64,000 nt of DNA, from NCBI GenBank assembly GCA_046306335.1, contig JBKDXM010000047.1:34330-98329 (forward strand), written 5' to 3'. The notes beneath the pieces were generated by a model that was given only the letters and a program-made list of their open reading frames with translations, searched no databases and was not told the origin of the DNA. The translations under genes were made by a program, and so were the position numbers. Below are positions 50,358 to 59,184 of this stretch, in pieces; the first letter of the stretch is position 1; the number at the start of each line of letters is the position of its first letter. This DNA comes from UBA2386 sp046306335 (GTDB taxonomy: Bacteria; Planctomycetota; UBA1135; UBA2386).

Positions 50358-50879
50358 GTGATCCGCCAACGCCTCAGCAGCCTGTTCCTGTCGTCCCTGT
50401 CGCTGGTCGTCCTGGGCCTCCTGGCCGCCTGCAGCCCGACGCCGGGCGCGCCGCCGGCCGCTGCGGTCGCCGAGGACGCCGACTGCAACCTGTCGACGGC
50501 GCTCGTCCCAGGCATCCCGGGCAGCCCGGGCAACCTGGTCAAGTCGCAGCGCAATCCCAACGGCGACAGCGAGCTCGCGTTGCTGATGCGCCAGTTCGTC
50601 GACGACCTGCGCGAGAACCGCACGCTGCTGGAGGCCGGCCAGCCGGCGAAGAAGCTGTACCCGACGCACCGCAAGATGCGCTGCGCGTGGCCGACCAAGC
50701 CCGACGAGCGCAACCCGGCCTACGACGGCCGCGCGCAGTCGTACCTCGCGTCGGTGCGCGCCTTCGACCACGAGCCGGGCAAGTCGACCTACAACCAGAT
50801 CATCGCCGGCTGCGTCAACTGCCACTCGCAGTCGTGCGGCGGCCCGCTGGAGTTCATCGACAGCATGGTCTGGCAGTGA
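50358..50879 (+). CDS. Lipoprotein with a single c-type heme motif
   Basis: 173 aa from GTG 50358. The lipobox LLAAC gives lipidated Cys25. The heme site CVNCH (C152, C155, H156) is near the C-terminus, followed by SQSCGG with an extra Cys. A methionine that could be the distal ligand is in DSMVWQ. The arrangement, heme only 20 residues from the end, is uncommon for cytochrome c, where the motif is usually N-terminal. It is probably a membrane-attached electron carrier or redox sensor. The stop codon lies inside an 11-bp tandem repeat. Confidence 0.75.
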   Translation: MIRQRLSSLFLSSLSLVVLGLLAACSPTPGAPPAAAVAEDADCNLSTALVPGIPGSPGNLVKSQRNPNGDSELALLMRQFVDDLRENRTLLEAGQPAKKLYPTHRKMRCAWPTKPDERNPAYDGRAQSYLASVRAFDHEPGKSTYNQIIAGCVNCHSQSCGGPLEFIDSMVWQ

Positions 50880-50903
50880 TCTGGCGGTGATCTGGCGGTG
50901 AGC
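50871..50903. repeat. Three-unit 11-bp tandem repeat across the cytochrome stop codon
   Basis: Units TGGCAGTGATC, TGGCGGTGATC and TGGCGGTGAGC. The TGA in the first unit is the stop codon of the cytochrome gene, and later units repeat it in other frames. It looks like a local slippage duplication. Confidence 0.8.
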
Positions 50904-50938
50904 CGACGCCGCGCGCCGCAGCCGATCACTGCTGTGGA

Positions 50939-51739
50939 TCACGGCTGTGTCTGCATGGCCTCGCGGCGCATCGCCGCCGCCAGTTCCGGCCCGAGCCAGC
51001 GTTCGACGAGCGCGTGGCCCAGGTAGACGAGCGGCGTGCTGACGACGGCGACCAGGAACTTGTAGCAGTAGCTGGTCAGCGCCAGCGCCGTCGCCTCGGG
51101 CACCGGCATGCCGCGGAACAGGCCGAAGGCGACGTAGACGACCAGCAGGCTGTCGACGAGCTGGCTGACCAGCGTGCTGCCGGTCGCCCGCAGCCAGATG
51201 CGCTTCTCGCCGGTGAAGCGCTTGAAGCGCCGGAACACGAACGCGTCGACGAGCTGGCTGACGAGGAACGCGGCCAGCGAGCCGACGATGATGTTCATGC
51301 CCTGGCCGAACACCGCCGCGAACGCGGCCTGCATGTCCGGCACGCCGGCTTCGGCGCTGCTCGTCAGCCACCAGCCGCGTTCCGCCGGCAGCGCGATCGC
51401 GAGATACAGCAGCGGGAAGGCCAGCGCGATCATGCCGGCGGTCACCAGCGTGATGCGGCGCACGCCGCGCACGCCGAAGTAGTCGTTGACGAGGTCGGTG
51501 ACCAGGAACACCAGCGGCCAGCTGATGACGCCGGCGCTGAGCACGAACGACAGCCCGTCCTTGCCGAGCAGCCGGAAGTCGGCCTTCGGCATCCCCAGCG
51601 CCTCCTCCAGCTGGAACAGCTTGACGCCGATCATCTCGGCGACGAGCGCGTTGCCGAGCAGGAACGCGCCGAGCAGGAAGAACAGCATCGCGCGCTTGTC
51701 GCGCACGATGGAGCCGTCGGTCGCGGGGGTCGTCGCCAT
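50939..51739 (-). CDS. Queuosine precursor transporter (YhhQ/VUT family)
   Basis: 266 aa with six or so membrane helices. Family landmarks are LLGNALVAEMIGVKLFQL, FLVTDLVNDYFGVRGVRR, VSQLVDAFVFRRFKRFTGEKRIWLR (cited as VSQLVDAFVF and GEKRIWLR) and STLVSQLVDSLLVVYVAF. These proteins import preQ0/preQ1 or queuine for tRNA modification. No preQ1 riboswitch-like sequence is evident in the 60 nt upstream. No queuosine synthesis gene is in the window. Confidence 0.9.
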   Translation of the reverse strand: MATTPATDGSIVRDKRAMLFFLLGAFLLGNALVAEMIGVKLFQLEEALGMPKADFRLLGKDGLSFVLSAGVISWPLVFLVTDLVNDYFGVRGVRRITLVTAGMIALAFPLLYLAIALPAERGWWLTSSAEAGVPDMQAAFAAVFGQGMNIIVGSLAAFLVSQLVDAFVFRRFKRFTGEKRIWLRATGSTLVSQLVDSLLVVYVAFGLFRGMPVPEATALALTSYCYKFLVAVVSTPLVYLGHALVERWLGPELAAAMRREAMQTQP

Positions 51740-51802
51740 GGCGGACGCCCCATGGAAGCGCGGAAGTGGGTGAAAGTCGCGCCCGGAATCGGCGCGGTCG
51801 CG

Positions 51803-53533
51803 CTACATGCGCTCGGGCGCCGCGATGCCGAGCAGCCCCAGTCCCGTCGTCAGCAGCTTGCGCGCGCAGTCGACGAGCACGAGGCGGGCGTCGCGGACGC
51901 GCGGCTCCTGGCCGACGACGTAGTGGTCGCGCAGGTAGCTGTGGATCTCGCCGGCGAGCGCGATGGCGTGACCGGTGACGCAGCTCGGCTCGCTCTGCTC
52001 GGCGGCGCGCTGCACCGCCGAACCGAAGTCCATCATCGTCAGCAGCACGCGCTCGGCGTCGGCGAGCGCGGCGCAGTCGACCGCGTCGACCGCGGGCACC
52101 GGCGCGTCGGCCTTGCGCAGGATCGAGCTGAGCCGCGCGCAGGCGTACTGCACGTACGGGCCCGTCTCGCCCTCGAAGTTCAGCATCGTCTCCCAGTCGA
52201 ACTTCACGTCCTTGATGCGCGAGTTCTTCAGGTCGTTGAACACGATCGCCGACACGCCGACCTGCTCGGCGACCTGGTCGGCGTCGGGCAGGTCGGGGTT
52301 CTTCTGGCGGATGACCTCGCGCACCTTGGCGACGGCCTCGTCGAGGATCTCGTCGAGGAACACCGCGTTGCCGGCGCGCGACGCGAACTTCTCCCACTTG
52401 CCGTCCTCGGTGCGGCTGAGCACGAGGCCGAACGGCACGTGCTCGACGGCCTTGGCGACCGGCTCCTTCATCTTCGTCAGCACGCCCTTGAGCTGGTCGA
52501 AGTGCAGCTTCTGCTCGGCGCCGACGACGTAGAGGATGCGGGTGGGGTGGTACGCGCTCTCGCGGAAGAACGCGGCCGCGAGGTCGCGCGTGTGGTACAG
52601 CGTCGTGCCGTCGCGCTTGCGCAGGATGCACGGCTCCTTGATGCCGAGCTCCTTCAGCCAGACGACCTCGGCACCGTCGCTCTCCTCGAGCACGCCGGAC
52701 GCGGCGACGCGCTGCATCGCGCCCGCCATCTTGTCCTCGAAGAACGACTCGCCGGTGACGTGGTCGAACGTCACGCCCAAGCGCCCGTACGGGCCCTGGA
52801 AGGCCTTCAGCGACTCGTCGCGCAGCAGCTGCCACATGCGCCGCTCGGCGTTGTCCTCGCCGCTCTCCAGCGCCTGGAAGTGCTTCGCCGCCGCCTCGTC
52901 CAGCCCCGGGTCCTCCTTGGCTTCGCGGCTGTAGCGCTTGTACAGCTCGAACATGTAGCGCATCGGCGACTTGTGCAGCTCCGTCTCGCTGCCCCAGCGC
53001 ATGTACGCCGTCATCATCTTGGCGAACGGCATGCCCCAGTCGCCGAGGTGGTTGATGCCGTGCACGGTCGCGCCGAGGTGCCGCCAGATGCGGCACAGGG
53101 CGTTGCCGATCACCGTGCTGCGCATGTGGCCGATGTGGAAGGGCTTGGCGATGTTCGGCGAGCTGAAGTCGATGCACACGACCTCGCCGCCCTTCGGCGC
53201 CGGGCCGTAGGGCGCGGTGCTGCGCTGGATCGCGCCGAGCACGTCGCGCGCCAGCGCGTCGCGGCGGAAGCGGAAGTTGACGAACGGGCCGGCGGCGGCG
53301 GCCGACTCGATCACCGCGTCGGTGGCGACGGCGGCGGCCAGCTCGCCGGCGAGCGCCGGCGGCGCCTTGCCGACGGCCTTCGCCAGCTGGAACGCACCGA
53401 AGGCGACGTCGCCGTGGTCGCGGTTCTTGGGCGGGTCGAGGCGCAGCAGCGGTTCGGCGGTGGCGGCGTCGATGCCGAGGGACGCGCAAGCGGCGAGCAG
53501 ACGGGCGCGAAGATGGTCGTGGAGGGCGCTCAC
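51803..53533 (-). CDS. argS: Arginyl-tRNA synthetase
   Basis: 576 aa from GTG 53533 (the frame is open upstream; this gives the usual length). The N-terminal additional domain is followed by the class I HIGH motif in KPFHIGHMRSTVIGNAL. The second signature is a degenerate KMSKS-like FASRAGNAV. The anticodon-binding domain near the end shows NFEGETGPYVQYACARL. It charges tRNA-Arg with arginine, including the one at 1521-1597. It lies 56 nt downstream of the acyl carrier protein gene on the same strand, so it may share its mRNA. Confidence 0.94.
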   Translation of the reverse strand: MSALHDHLRARLLAACASLGIDAATAEPLLRLDPPKNRDHGDVAFGAFQLAKAVGKAPPALAGELAAAVATDAVIESAAAAGPFVNFRFRRDALARDVLGAIQRSTAPYGPAPKGGEVVCIDFSSPNIAKPFHIGHMRSTVIGNALCRIWRHLGATVHGINHLGDWGMPFAKMMTAYMRWGSETELHKSPMRYMFELYKRYSREAKEDPGLDEAAAKHFQALESGEDNAERRMWQLLRDESLKAFQGPYGRLGVTFDHVTGESFFEDKMAGAMQRVAASGVLEESDGAEVVWLKELGIKEPCILRKRDGTTLYHTRDLAAAFFRESAYHPTRILYVVGAEQKLHFDQLKGVLTKMKEPVAKAVEHVPFGLVLSRTEDGKWEKFASRAGNAVFLDEILDEAVAKVREVIRQKNPDLPDADQVAEQVGVSAIVFNDLKNSRIKDVKFDWETMLNFEGETGPYVQYACARLSSILRKADAPVPAVDAVDCAALADAERVLLTMMDFGSAVQRAAEQSEPSCVTGHAIALAGEIHSYLRDHYVVGQEPRVRDARLVLVDCARKLLTTGLGLLGIAAPERM

Positions 53534-53589
53534 GGAGGGGCGGCAGGATACCTGCCCGCCGCCGGCGCCGCGCCGGTCGCTTGCGCCGA

Positions 53590-53829
53590 TCAGGCCGGCG
53601 ACTTGCTGGCGACGTAGTCGAGCACCCGCCGGATGGTGTCGAAGTTCTCGAGCGTGACGTCGGCCTGGTCGACCTCGAAGCCGCAGGTCTGCTCCAGGAA
53701 GCCGATCAACGCGACCAGGCCGATCGAGTCGATCGTGCCGTCGGAGAACAGCGCCTTGTCCGCGGCCAGTCCGTCGACGTGGCGCAACTCGGCGAGGAAC
53801 TGGCGCAGGCGGCTCTCCGTCAATCGCAT
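53590..53829 (-). CDS. Acyl carrier protein
   Basis: 79 aa, the usual size. The phosphopantetheine attachment serine is Ser35 in TIDSIGLVALIGFLE, and acidic helix II is typical. The carrier should hold an acyl or aminoacyl group delivered by the AMP-forming ligase encoded five bases upstream. It is not the fatty-acid AcpP type: the motif is DSIG rather than DSLD. This suggests a dedicated specialised pathway. Confidence 0.9.
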   Translation of the reverse strand: MRLTESRLRQFLAELRHVDGLAADKALFSDGTIDSIGLVALIGFLEQTCGFEVDQADVTLENFDTIRRVLDYVASKSPA

Positions 53830-53834
53830 GAGGA

Positions 53835-55442
53835 TCAGGTCCGACGCGGGTCGTCGGCGTTCGGGCGGGCGGCTGGGACGCCGGCCGGCGGCACATCCTG
53901 GCGCGCCGCGCACGCCTTGACCACAGCGGGCACGTCGATTTTTCCGGCCGCCGTGCGCGGCATCTCCCCGGGCCAGACGTGCACCGCGCGCGGGATCATG
54001 TGCGATGGCAGGTGGCTGCGGACCCACGCGATCAGCCCGGTGCGATCGACCGGCTGCGCATGCGCCACGCAGACTTCGATCACCTGGCCGGCGACTTCGT
54101 CGGGCACGCCGTAAGCGACCACGTGCGTGACGAGGCCGCTGCGGAACACGACGTCCTCGACCTCGGTGGGCGACACGCGGAAGCCCATCGTCTTGATCAT
54201 CGCGTCGGTGCGGCCGACGAACCAGAGGTCGCCGTCCTCGTCCTGGCGCACGAGGTCGCCGCTCCACACCAGCTTCTCGTCGCCGAGCCACGGCAGCTCC
54301 GGCGCGGGACGGATGCGCGCCGCGGTGCGCTCGGGCGCCCGCCAATAGCCGCGCGTGATGAAGCTGCCGCGGTGCACCAGTTCGCCGATCTCGCCGGGGG
54401 CTGCGGGGCCGCGTCCGGGCACCACGACGAAGGTCTCGACGTTGGGCACGGCGCGGCCGATCGAGCCGCGTTTGTGGGCGAAGCGCTCCGGCGGCAGCGC
54501 CGTCGACCGGAAGGCCTCGGTCAGCCCGTACATCAGGTGGACGCGCGCGCCGGGGAACACGCGCGGCAGCGCGTCGAGGATCGGGCCCGGGATCGCGCCG
54601 CCGGAGTTGGTGACGTAGCGCAGCGCCGGCAGCGGCGTCGGCACCGCCTCCAGGTAACGCACCAGCGGCACCCAGACCGGCGGCACGGCTCCGACGCCGG
54701 TCACGCCCTCGGCGACCATCGTCTGCACGAGCGCGCTCGGCATGGTCAGCGGCATCAGCACGACGCGGGCGCCGACCAGGAACGCGGTCAGCAGCTGGTT
54801 GAGGCCGTAGTCGAAGTTGAACGGCAACACGCTCAGCAGGCGGTCGTCGGGTCCCTGTTCGGTGTAGCGCGCGACCGAGCGCGCGCCGACCAGCAGGTTC
54901 GCGTGCGTGAACATCACGCCCTTGGGGCTGCCGGTCGATCCCGACGTGTACATGATCGCCGCGAGGTCGACGTCGAGCAGCGGCGCGTCGGGCGCGGGGC
55001 CGCCCGTCGTCGGCCATGGCTCGCACGGTCCGACCGGTTGCTTCTCCGTCACGATCGCGTGCGCGATCGGCGGCGGCAGCGCGGCGAGTTCGCGCGCGCG
55101 GCGGGCGTCGACGAGCAGCGCGGTCGCCCCGGCGTCGTCGGCGACGAACGCGAGCTGCTCGACGGTCCAGGCAGCGTGCACGTCGACGGCGATCAGCCCG
55201 AGCCGCCAGCACGCGAACAGCGCGACGACCTCTTCCAGGCACTTGCGCAGGTGCACGAGCACGCGATCGCCGCGGCGCAGGCCGAGCGCGTGCAGGCGCG
55301 CGGCCAGCGCCTCGACGCGCTGCTGCAGTTCGCCGTAGGTGACGCGCCGCGGGCCGTCGACGACCGCGACGCGGGCGCGCGCGTCGCCGCGGTGCAGCGT
55401 CAGCAGGTCCGCCGTCGTCAACGCCAGCGCGGTGCCGATCAC
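53835..55442 (-). CDS. AMP-forming acyl-CoA/acyl-ACP ligase
   Basis: 535 aa from GTG 55442, which overlaps the previous stop by four bases. Adenylation motifs: P-loop MYTSGSTGSPKGVMFTH, Y-G-L-T-E in MYGLTEAFRS, GRTDAMIKTMGFRVSPTE, and the catalytic C-terminal Lys in MPRTAAGKIDVP. It activates a carboxylic acid with ATP and loads it on a thiol, most likely the ACP next door. The general pattern matches acyl ligases that work with stand-alone carriers (the exosortase-associated ligase group is one possible relative). The substrate acid is unknown. Confidence 0.88.
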   Translation of the reverse strand: MIGTALALTTADLLTLHRGDARARVAVVDGPRRVTYGELQQRVEALAARLHALGLRRGDRVLVHLRKCLEEVVALFACWRLGLIAVDVHAAWTVEQLAFVADDAGATALLVDARRARELAALPPPIAHAIVTEKQPVGPCEPWPTTGGPAPDAPLLDVDLAAIMYTSGSTGSPKGVMFTHANLLVGARSVARYTEQGPDDRLLSVLPFNFDYGLNQLLTAFLVGARVVLMPLTMPSALVQTMVAEGVTGVGAVPPVWVPLVRYLEAVPTPLPALRYVTNSGGAIPGPILDALPRVFPGARVHLMYGLTEAFRSTALPPERFAHKRGSIGRAVPNVETFVVVPGRGPAAPGEIGELVHRGSFITRGYWRAPERTAARIRPAPELPWLGDEKLVWSGDLVRQDEDGDLWFVGRTDAMIKTMGFRVSPTEVEDVVFRSGLVTHVVAYGVPDEVAGQVIEVCVAHAQPVDRTGLIAWVRSHLPSHMIPRAVHVWPGEMPRTAAGKIDVPAVVKACAARQDVPPAGVPAARPNADDPRRT

Positions 55443-56281
55443 GGCGCGCCTCCGGTGGCGGCCGGTGGCGCCGGCAGCGTTGGCGCCGGCAGCGCGAAGC
55501 GGTCGCCGTAGTGCGCCGCGAAGGCGTCGGCCAGCGCCGTCAGCTCGGCGCGCAGGGCCTCGCGGTCGACGAGCCGTCCCTTGAGCATCTGCCATTCGAA
55601 CAGCGCGAAGGCGCTCTGCGGGGCCGCGGCGAGCCGCCGCTGCAGGCCGGCGACGGCGTGGCGCTTGGTCGCGCGATAGGCGTGCAGGCAGAACAGGTGC
55701 AGCGGGCTCGCGGCGAGCCGGCTGCACAGCGACAGGAACAGCTGCAACTGCTCGAACGGCAGCGAGCCGACCGCGCACGCGCGCGGCAGGCCCTCGAGGA
55801 CCTCGAGTTCCTCGTACACGCCGAAGTGCGGCTCGACGCCCAGCAGCCGACCGGCGACGTCGTGGACCGGGAACAGCGGGTACAGACGGCAGATCGTCGG
55901 CCGCGTCGCGTGCTCGCAGGCGCAGCCCGCGCGGTGGCTGACGATCGACTCGTAGGGCACGGCGCGCGCCGCGTCGAGCGCCAGTTCGCCGCGGCGCCGT
56001 TCGCAGTCGCCGAACTGCGCCAGCGCGCCGGTGGCCGCCATGTGCTCGTACTCGCCGGGCAGCAGCGGCAGTTCCTGGAACGGCTTGCGCCCCAGCATGC
56101 GGAAGCGCGCTTTGTGGCGGGCGAAGCTGCAGCAGTGGGCGTCGCCGCAGAGGCGATGGCAGTCCTGCACGTAGACGAGGTCGGTGGCGTAGACGGCGCC
56201 CCAGTCGACGGAGCCGCCGCCACCGCCGACGGCGGCCGCCGTCGCCGACCCGGCGCGCGAGGATGCCGGCTCGCCGCTCAT
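55439..56281 (-). CDS. Cysteine-rich YkgJ-like protein in the acyl-activation operon
   Basis: 280 aa. Cysteines cluster as CHRLCGDAHCCSFARHKARF and later CACEHATRPTICRLYPLFPV, the C-x3-C-x5-CC and C-x-C-x8-C-R-x-YP spacing of YkgJ-type putative zinc or Fe-S proteins. RPTICRLYPLFP is the family's best landmark. The C-terminal half is helical, and an N-terminal Ala/Gly stretch may be disordered. It overlaps both its neighbours by four bases, so it is made in step with them. Its biochemical role is unknown; metal binding is likely. Confidence 0.78.
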   Translation of the reverse strand: MSGEPASSRAGSATAAAVGGGGGSVDWGAVYATDLVYVQDCHRLCGDAHCCSFARHKARFRMLGRKPFQELPLLPGEYEHMAATGALAQFGDCERRRGELALDAARAVPYESIVSHRAGCACEHATRPTICRLYPLFPVHDVAGRLLGVEPHFGVYEELEVLEGLPRACAVGSLPFEQLQLFLSLCSRLAASPLHLFCLHAYRATKRHAVAGLQRRLAAAPQSAFALFEWQMLKGRLVDREALRAELTALADAFAAHYGDRFALPAPTLPAPPAATGGAP

Positions 56282-56988
56282 GGCGCTTGCGCAGGCGGGC
56301 TCGCTGCGTGTCCGTTCGCCGCCGCCGCGCCGACCGCGATCCGCGGCACCATGCGCGCCGGCACGCCGATGGCGAGGCAGTTGGGCGGCACGTCCTGCAG
56401 CACGAGGCTGTTGGCGGCGATGCGCGCACCGTCGCCGACGACCACGGGGCCGAGGATCGCCGCCCCGGTGCCGATGAACACGTTGGTGCCGAGGATCGGC
56501 GCGCCGTCCTGGTCGGGCGCGAGGCCGATCGTGACGTTGTGCATGATGCCGACGCGGTCGCCCATCACGACGTCGGGGTGGATCGAGATCGGGCCTTCGA
56601 CGTGGATCAGGTGCAGGTCGTCGCCGACGAGCACCGTGCAGTGCATGTGCAGGCCGGTGACCCAGCGCATGAGGCGCTCCAGCACGCCGTAGACGCGGAG
56701 CGCGACGGCGCGCACGACGGGGCCGCGGGTCAGCGCCCACGCGCCGAAGCGGAACACCGCCAGCCCCAGCACCGAACGCGTCAGGATGCGGCCGTCGTGA
56801 CGCCGGATGTCGGCGCGGATGTTCCGCCACATGCGCGGCCGCGACTGTTCGGCCTTCGCCTCGGCGGCCGCCCGCAGCGCCGCGCGCCGTAGTGCGCGGT
56901 CGTCGCGGCCGCCAGCGCCCGCAGGGGGCGACGCGCTGCCCGCAGCGGCGGCAGCGTTCGGGGCGTTGGAGGGTGACGTGGTGGACAT
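56278..56988 (-). CDS. Serine O-acetyltransferase-like (left-handed beta-helix) acyltransferase
   Basis: 236 aa from ATG 56988 (an upstream in-frame start at 57039 would add an unlikely 17 residues). Hexapeptide repeats read VEGPISIHPDVVMGDRVGIMHNVTIG, with the catalytic-type His in GIMHNVTIG, then PILGTNVFIGTGAAILGPVVVGDG and IGVPARMV at the end. This is the CysE/serine acetyltransferase fold. Being the first gene of the ligase/ACP operon, it more likely transfers an acyl group within that pathway than makes cysteine, but this is inference. Confidence 0.83.
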   Translation of the reverse strand: MSTTSPSNAPNAAAAAGSASPPAGAGGRDDRALRRAALRAAAEAKAEQSRPRMWRNIRADIRRHDGRILTRSVLGLAVFRFGAWALTRGPVVRAVALRVYGVLERLMRWVTGLHMHCTVLVGDDLHLIHVEGPISIHPDVVMGDRVGIMHNVTIGLAPDQDGAPILGTNVFIGTGAAILGPVVVGDGARIAANSLVLQDVPPNCLAIGVPARMVPRIAVGAAAANGHAASPPAQAP

Positions 56989-57310
56989 CGCAGCGAGGGG
57001 GTCGACGGCGCGGCTGGGCTGGTCGCCACGCGCGCCCACACGGTACGGTCCATCGGCAGTTCTTGCCGTCCAGACTTACTGCGAAAGCCGCCGCCGCCGC
57101 CGCCGCCGCCGGGACGCGTCATGCTCGCCGCCGCTTCCGGCGGCATCGCCGGGTGATCGCGCCGCACGACCGCGTCGCCGCCGAGCTGCGTCGTCCGCGT
57201 CGCGACGGACGCCGCCCAAGCGCCGCTGGCATGGCCGCTTCGCCGCGCCGCGGTGGGTCGGCTTGCCGCCGGCGGCCGGACGGTGAAGATGCCCGCCGTC
57301 GCGGACGCCG
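56989..57310. other. Divergent intergenic region with a GCC trinucleotide repeat
   Basis: It lies between the leftward acyl-activation operon and the rightward cytochrome/monooxygenase gene. GCC is repeated eight times at 57088-57112. No further gene or RNA is recognised; promoters for both sides must lie here. Confidence 0.55.
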
Positions 57311-59164
57311 ATGCCGACCCGCCCCTTCCATCCCGTCATGGCCGCCATGGTCGCTGCCGCCGTCAGCGTTGCCGGTGCAGCGCGCGCCCAGCGGTCGATC
57401 GCCGACTACGCCACCGTGGTCGGGCCGCTGGTGCGGCGTGCCTGCGCGGGCTGCCACCGGCCGGGCCAGCCGGCGCCGTTCCCGCTGGTGACGCACGCGG
57501 ACCTCGCGCGTCGACGCGCCAAGCTCGCGGAGGTCGTGCGCGAGCGGTCGATGCCGCCTTGGCCGATCACCCACGGCGACTTCGCCGACGCGCGCGCGCT
57601 GGCCGACGAGGAACGCGCGGCGCTGCTGGCGTGGCTCGACGCCGGCGCGCCGCGCGGCGACGGGCCGGAGTTGCCGCCGCTGCCGGTGGGCGACGGTTGG
57701 CAGCTCGGCGCGCCGGATCTCGTCGTACGCGCGCCGGAGCCGCTCACCGTGTCCGCCGCCGGCGATGACGTCGTGCGCAACCTCGTGCTGCCGGTCGCCG
57801 GCGACCGCCTGCGCTTCGTCGCCGCGGTCGAGATCCGCCCGGGCAATCCGGCCGTGCACCACGCCGTGCTCGCCGTCGACGCGACGCGCGCCGCGCGCCA
57901 GCGCGACGCCGAGGAGCAGGGCGTCGGCTTCGGCGGCATGGCGATGGGCGGCGCCGTTCCGCCGGACGGGCACTTCCTCGGTTGGACGCCCGGCAAGTCG
58001 ACGCGGCGCGCGCCGAAGGGCGAGGCGTGGCGGCTGCGACCCGGCTCTGACCTCGTGCTCCAGCTGCATCTCGTGCCGACCGGCAAGGAGGAGCGCGTGC
58101 AGCCGGAGATCGGGCTGTGGTTCACCGACGAGCCGACGACGCGCTCGTTCGCAGTCGTGGCGCTGTTCTCCGAGGCGATCGACGTCGCGCCCGGCGTCGC
58201 CGACTTCACCCTGCGCGACGAGATGACGTTGCCGGTGCCGACGACGCTGCACGCGATCTACCCGCACGCGCACCGTGTCTGCCGGCGCATGCGCGCGACG
58301 GTGCAGCGGCCGGGCGAGGCGGCGGCTGCGACGCTGTTCGCCATCGACCGCTGGGACTTCGACTGGCAGGACGACTACCGGCTCGCGACGCCGATGCCGC
58401 TGCCCGCCGGCACGCGCGTCGCGTTCGAGTACGTGTACGACAACAGCGCGGCGAACCCGGCGGTGGCGGGGCGGCCGCCGCGGCGCGTCGTGTTCGGCCA
58501 GCGCTCGGACGACGAGATGGGCACGCTGACGTTGGCGCTCGCGGTCGCCGACGGCGATCGGCGGGCGTTGGAGTCGGCGATGGTCGACAACGACCTCGCC
58601 AAGGTGCCGCACGCGTGGAACCTCTGGTTGCGCAAGGCGCGGCATCTGCGCGAACGCGCGGACTTCGCCGGCGCGCGCGCGGCGCTGGCGCGTGCGGCGG
58701 CGATCTCGCCGGGTGCTGCCGACGTGCCGTTCGAACTCGGGCTCGTGCACGAGCAGGAGGGCCGGCTGCAGGAGGCGCGGCGCTGCCACGAGGCGGCGCT
58801 GCAGCTCGACCCGGCGCACGGCCTCGCGCACCTGCAGCTCGGCGCGCTGCTGGGCCGCGCCGGCGATGGCGAGGGGGCGCTGCGCCACTTCGAACAGGCT
58901 GTCGCCGCGCTGCCCAACGCCGCGATCGCGCACCACAACCTCGCCACCGCCAACCTGCAGCTCGGCCGCCTAGCGCCCGCGCGCGTGCACTACGAACGCG
59001 CGGTGGCGCTGCAGCCCGACCACTTCGGCGCGTGGCGCAACCTCGGCCGCACGCTGGCAGCACTCGGCGAGCGCGCGGCGGCGCGCGCGGCGCTGGCCCG
59101 CGCGCTGCAGCTGCGCCCCGGCGACGCGGAGGCGGAGCGCGAACTCGACGCGCTCGGCCGCTGA
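57311..59164 (+). CDS. Secreted cytochrome c - copper monooxygenase-like - TPR fusion protein
   Basis: 617 aa with a signal peptide (AAAVSVAGAARAQ). The heme site CAGCH is at 45-49, followed by RSMPPWP as in the cytochrome domains of such fusions. Residues of about 140-400 resemble a PHM/DBM type II copper monooxygenase: NPAVHHAVLAVD (CuA His pair), LVLQLHLVPTGK, then HAIYPHAH and RSDDEMGTL (CuB H-x-H and Met). From 420, four or more tetratricopeptide repeats follow (FELGLVHEQEGRLQEARRCH). PHM-type enzymes hydroxylate with O2 and ascorbate; a heme domain could supply the electrons. The substrate is unknown. Confidence 0.83.
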   Translation: MPTRPFHPVMAAMVAAAVSVAGAARAQRSIADYATVVGPLVRRACAGCHRPGQPAPFPLVTHADLARRRAKLAEVVRERSMPPWPITHGDFADARALADEERAALLAWLDAGAPRGDGPELPPLPVGDGWQLGAPDLVVRAPEPLTVSAAGDDVVRNLVLPVAGDRLRFVAAVEIRPGNPAVHHAVLAVDATRAARQRDAEEQGVGFGGMAMGGAVPPDGHFLGWTPGKSTRRAPKGEAWRLRPGSDLVLQLHLVPTGKEERVQPEIGLWFTDEPTTRSFAVVALFSEAIDVAPGVADFTLRDEMTLPVPTTLHAIYPHAHRVCRRMRATVQRPGEAAAATLFAIDRWDFDWQDDYRLATPMPLPAGTRVAFEYVYDNSAANPAVAGRPPRRVVFGQRSDDEMGTLTLALAVADGDRRALESAMVDNDLAKVPHAWNLWLRKARHLRERADFAGARAALARAAAISPGAADVPFELGLVHEQEGRLQEARRCHEAALQLDPAHGLAHLQLGALLGRAGDGEGALRHFEQAVAALPNAAIAHHNLATANLQLGRLAPARVHYERAVALQPDHFGAWRNLGRTLAALGERAAARAALARALQLRPGDAEAERELDALGR

Positions 59165-59184
59165 CGCGGCGGCCGTGCGCGGGC

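Noticed and set aside
51740..51802. A preQ1 riboswitch before the queuosine precursor transporter
   Set aside because: The gap is short and shows no preQ1 aptamer-like pseudoknot pattern that I can recognise.
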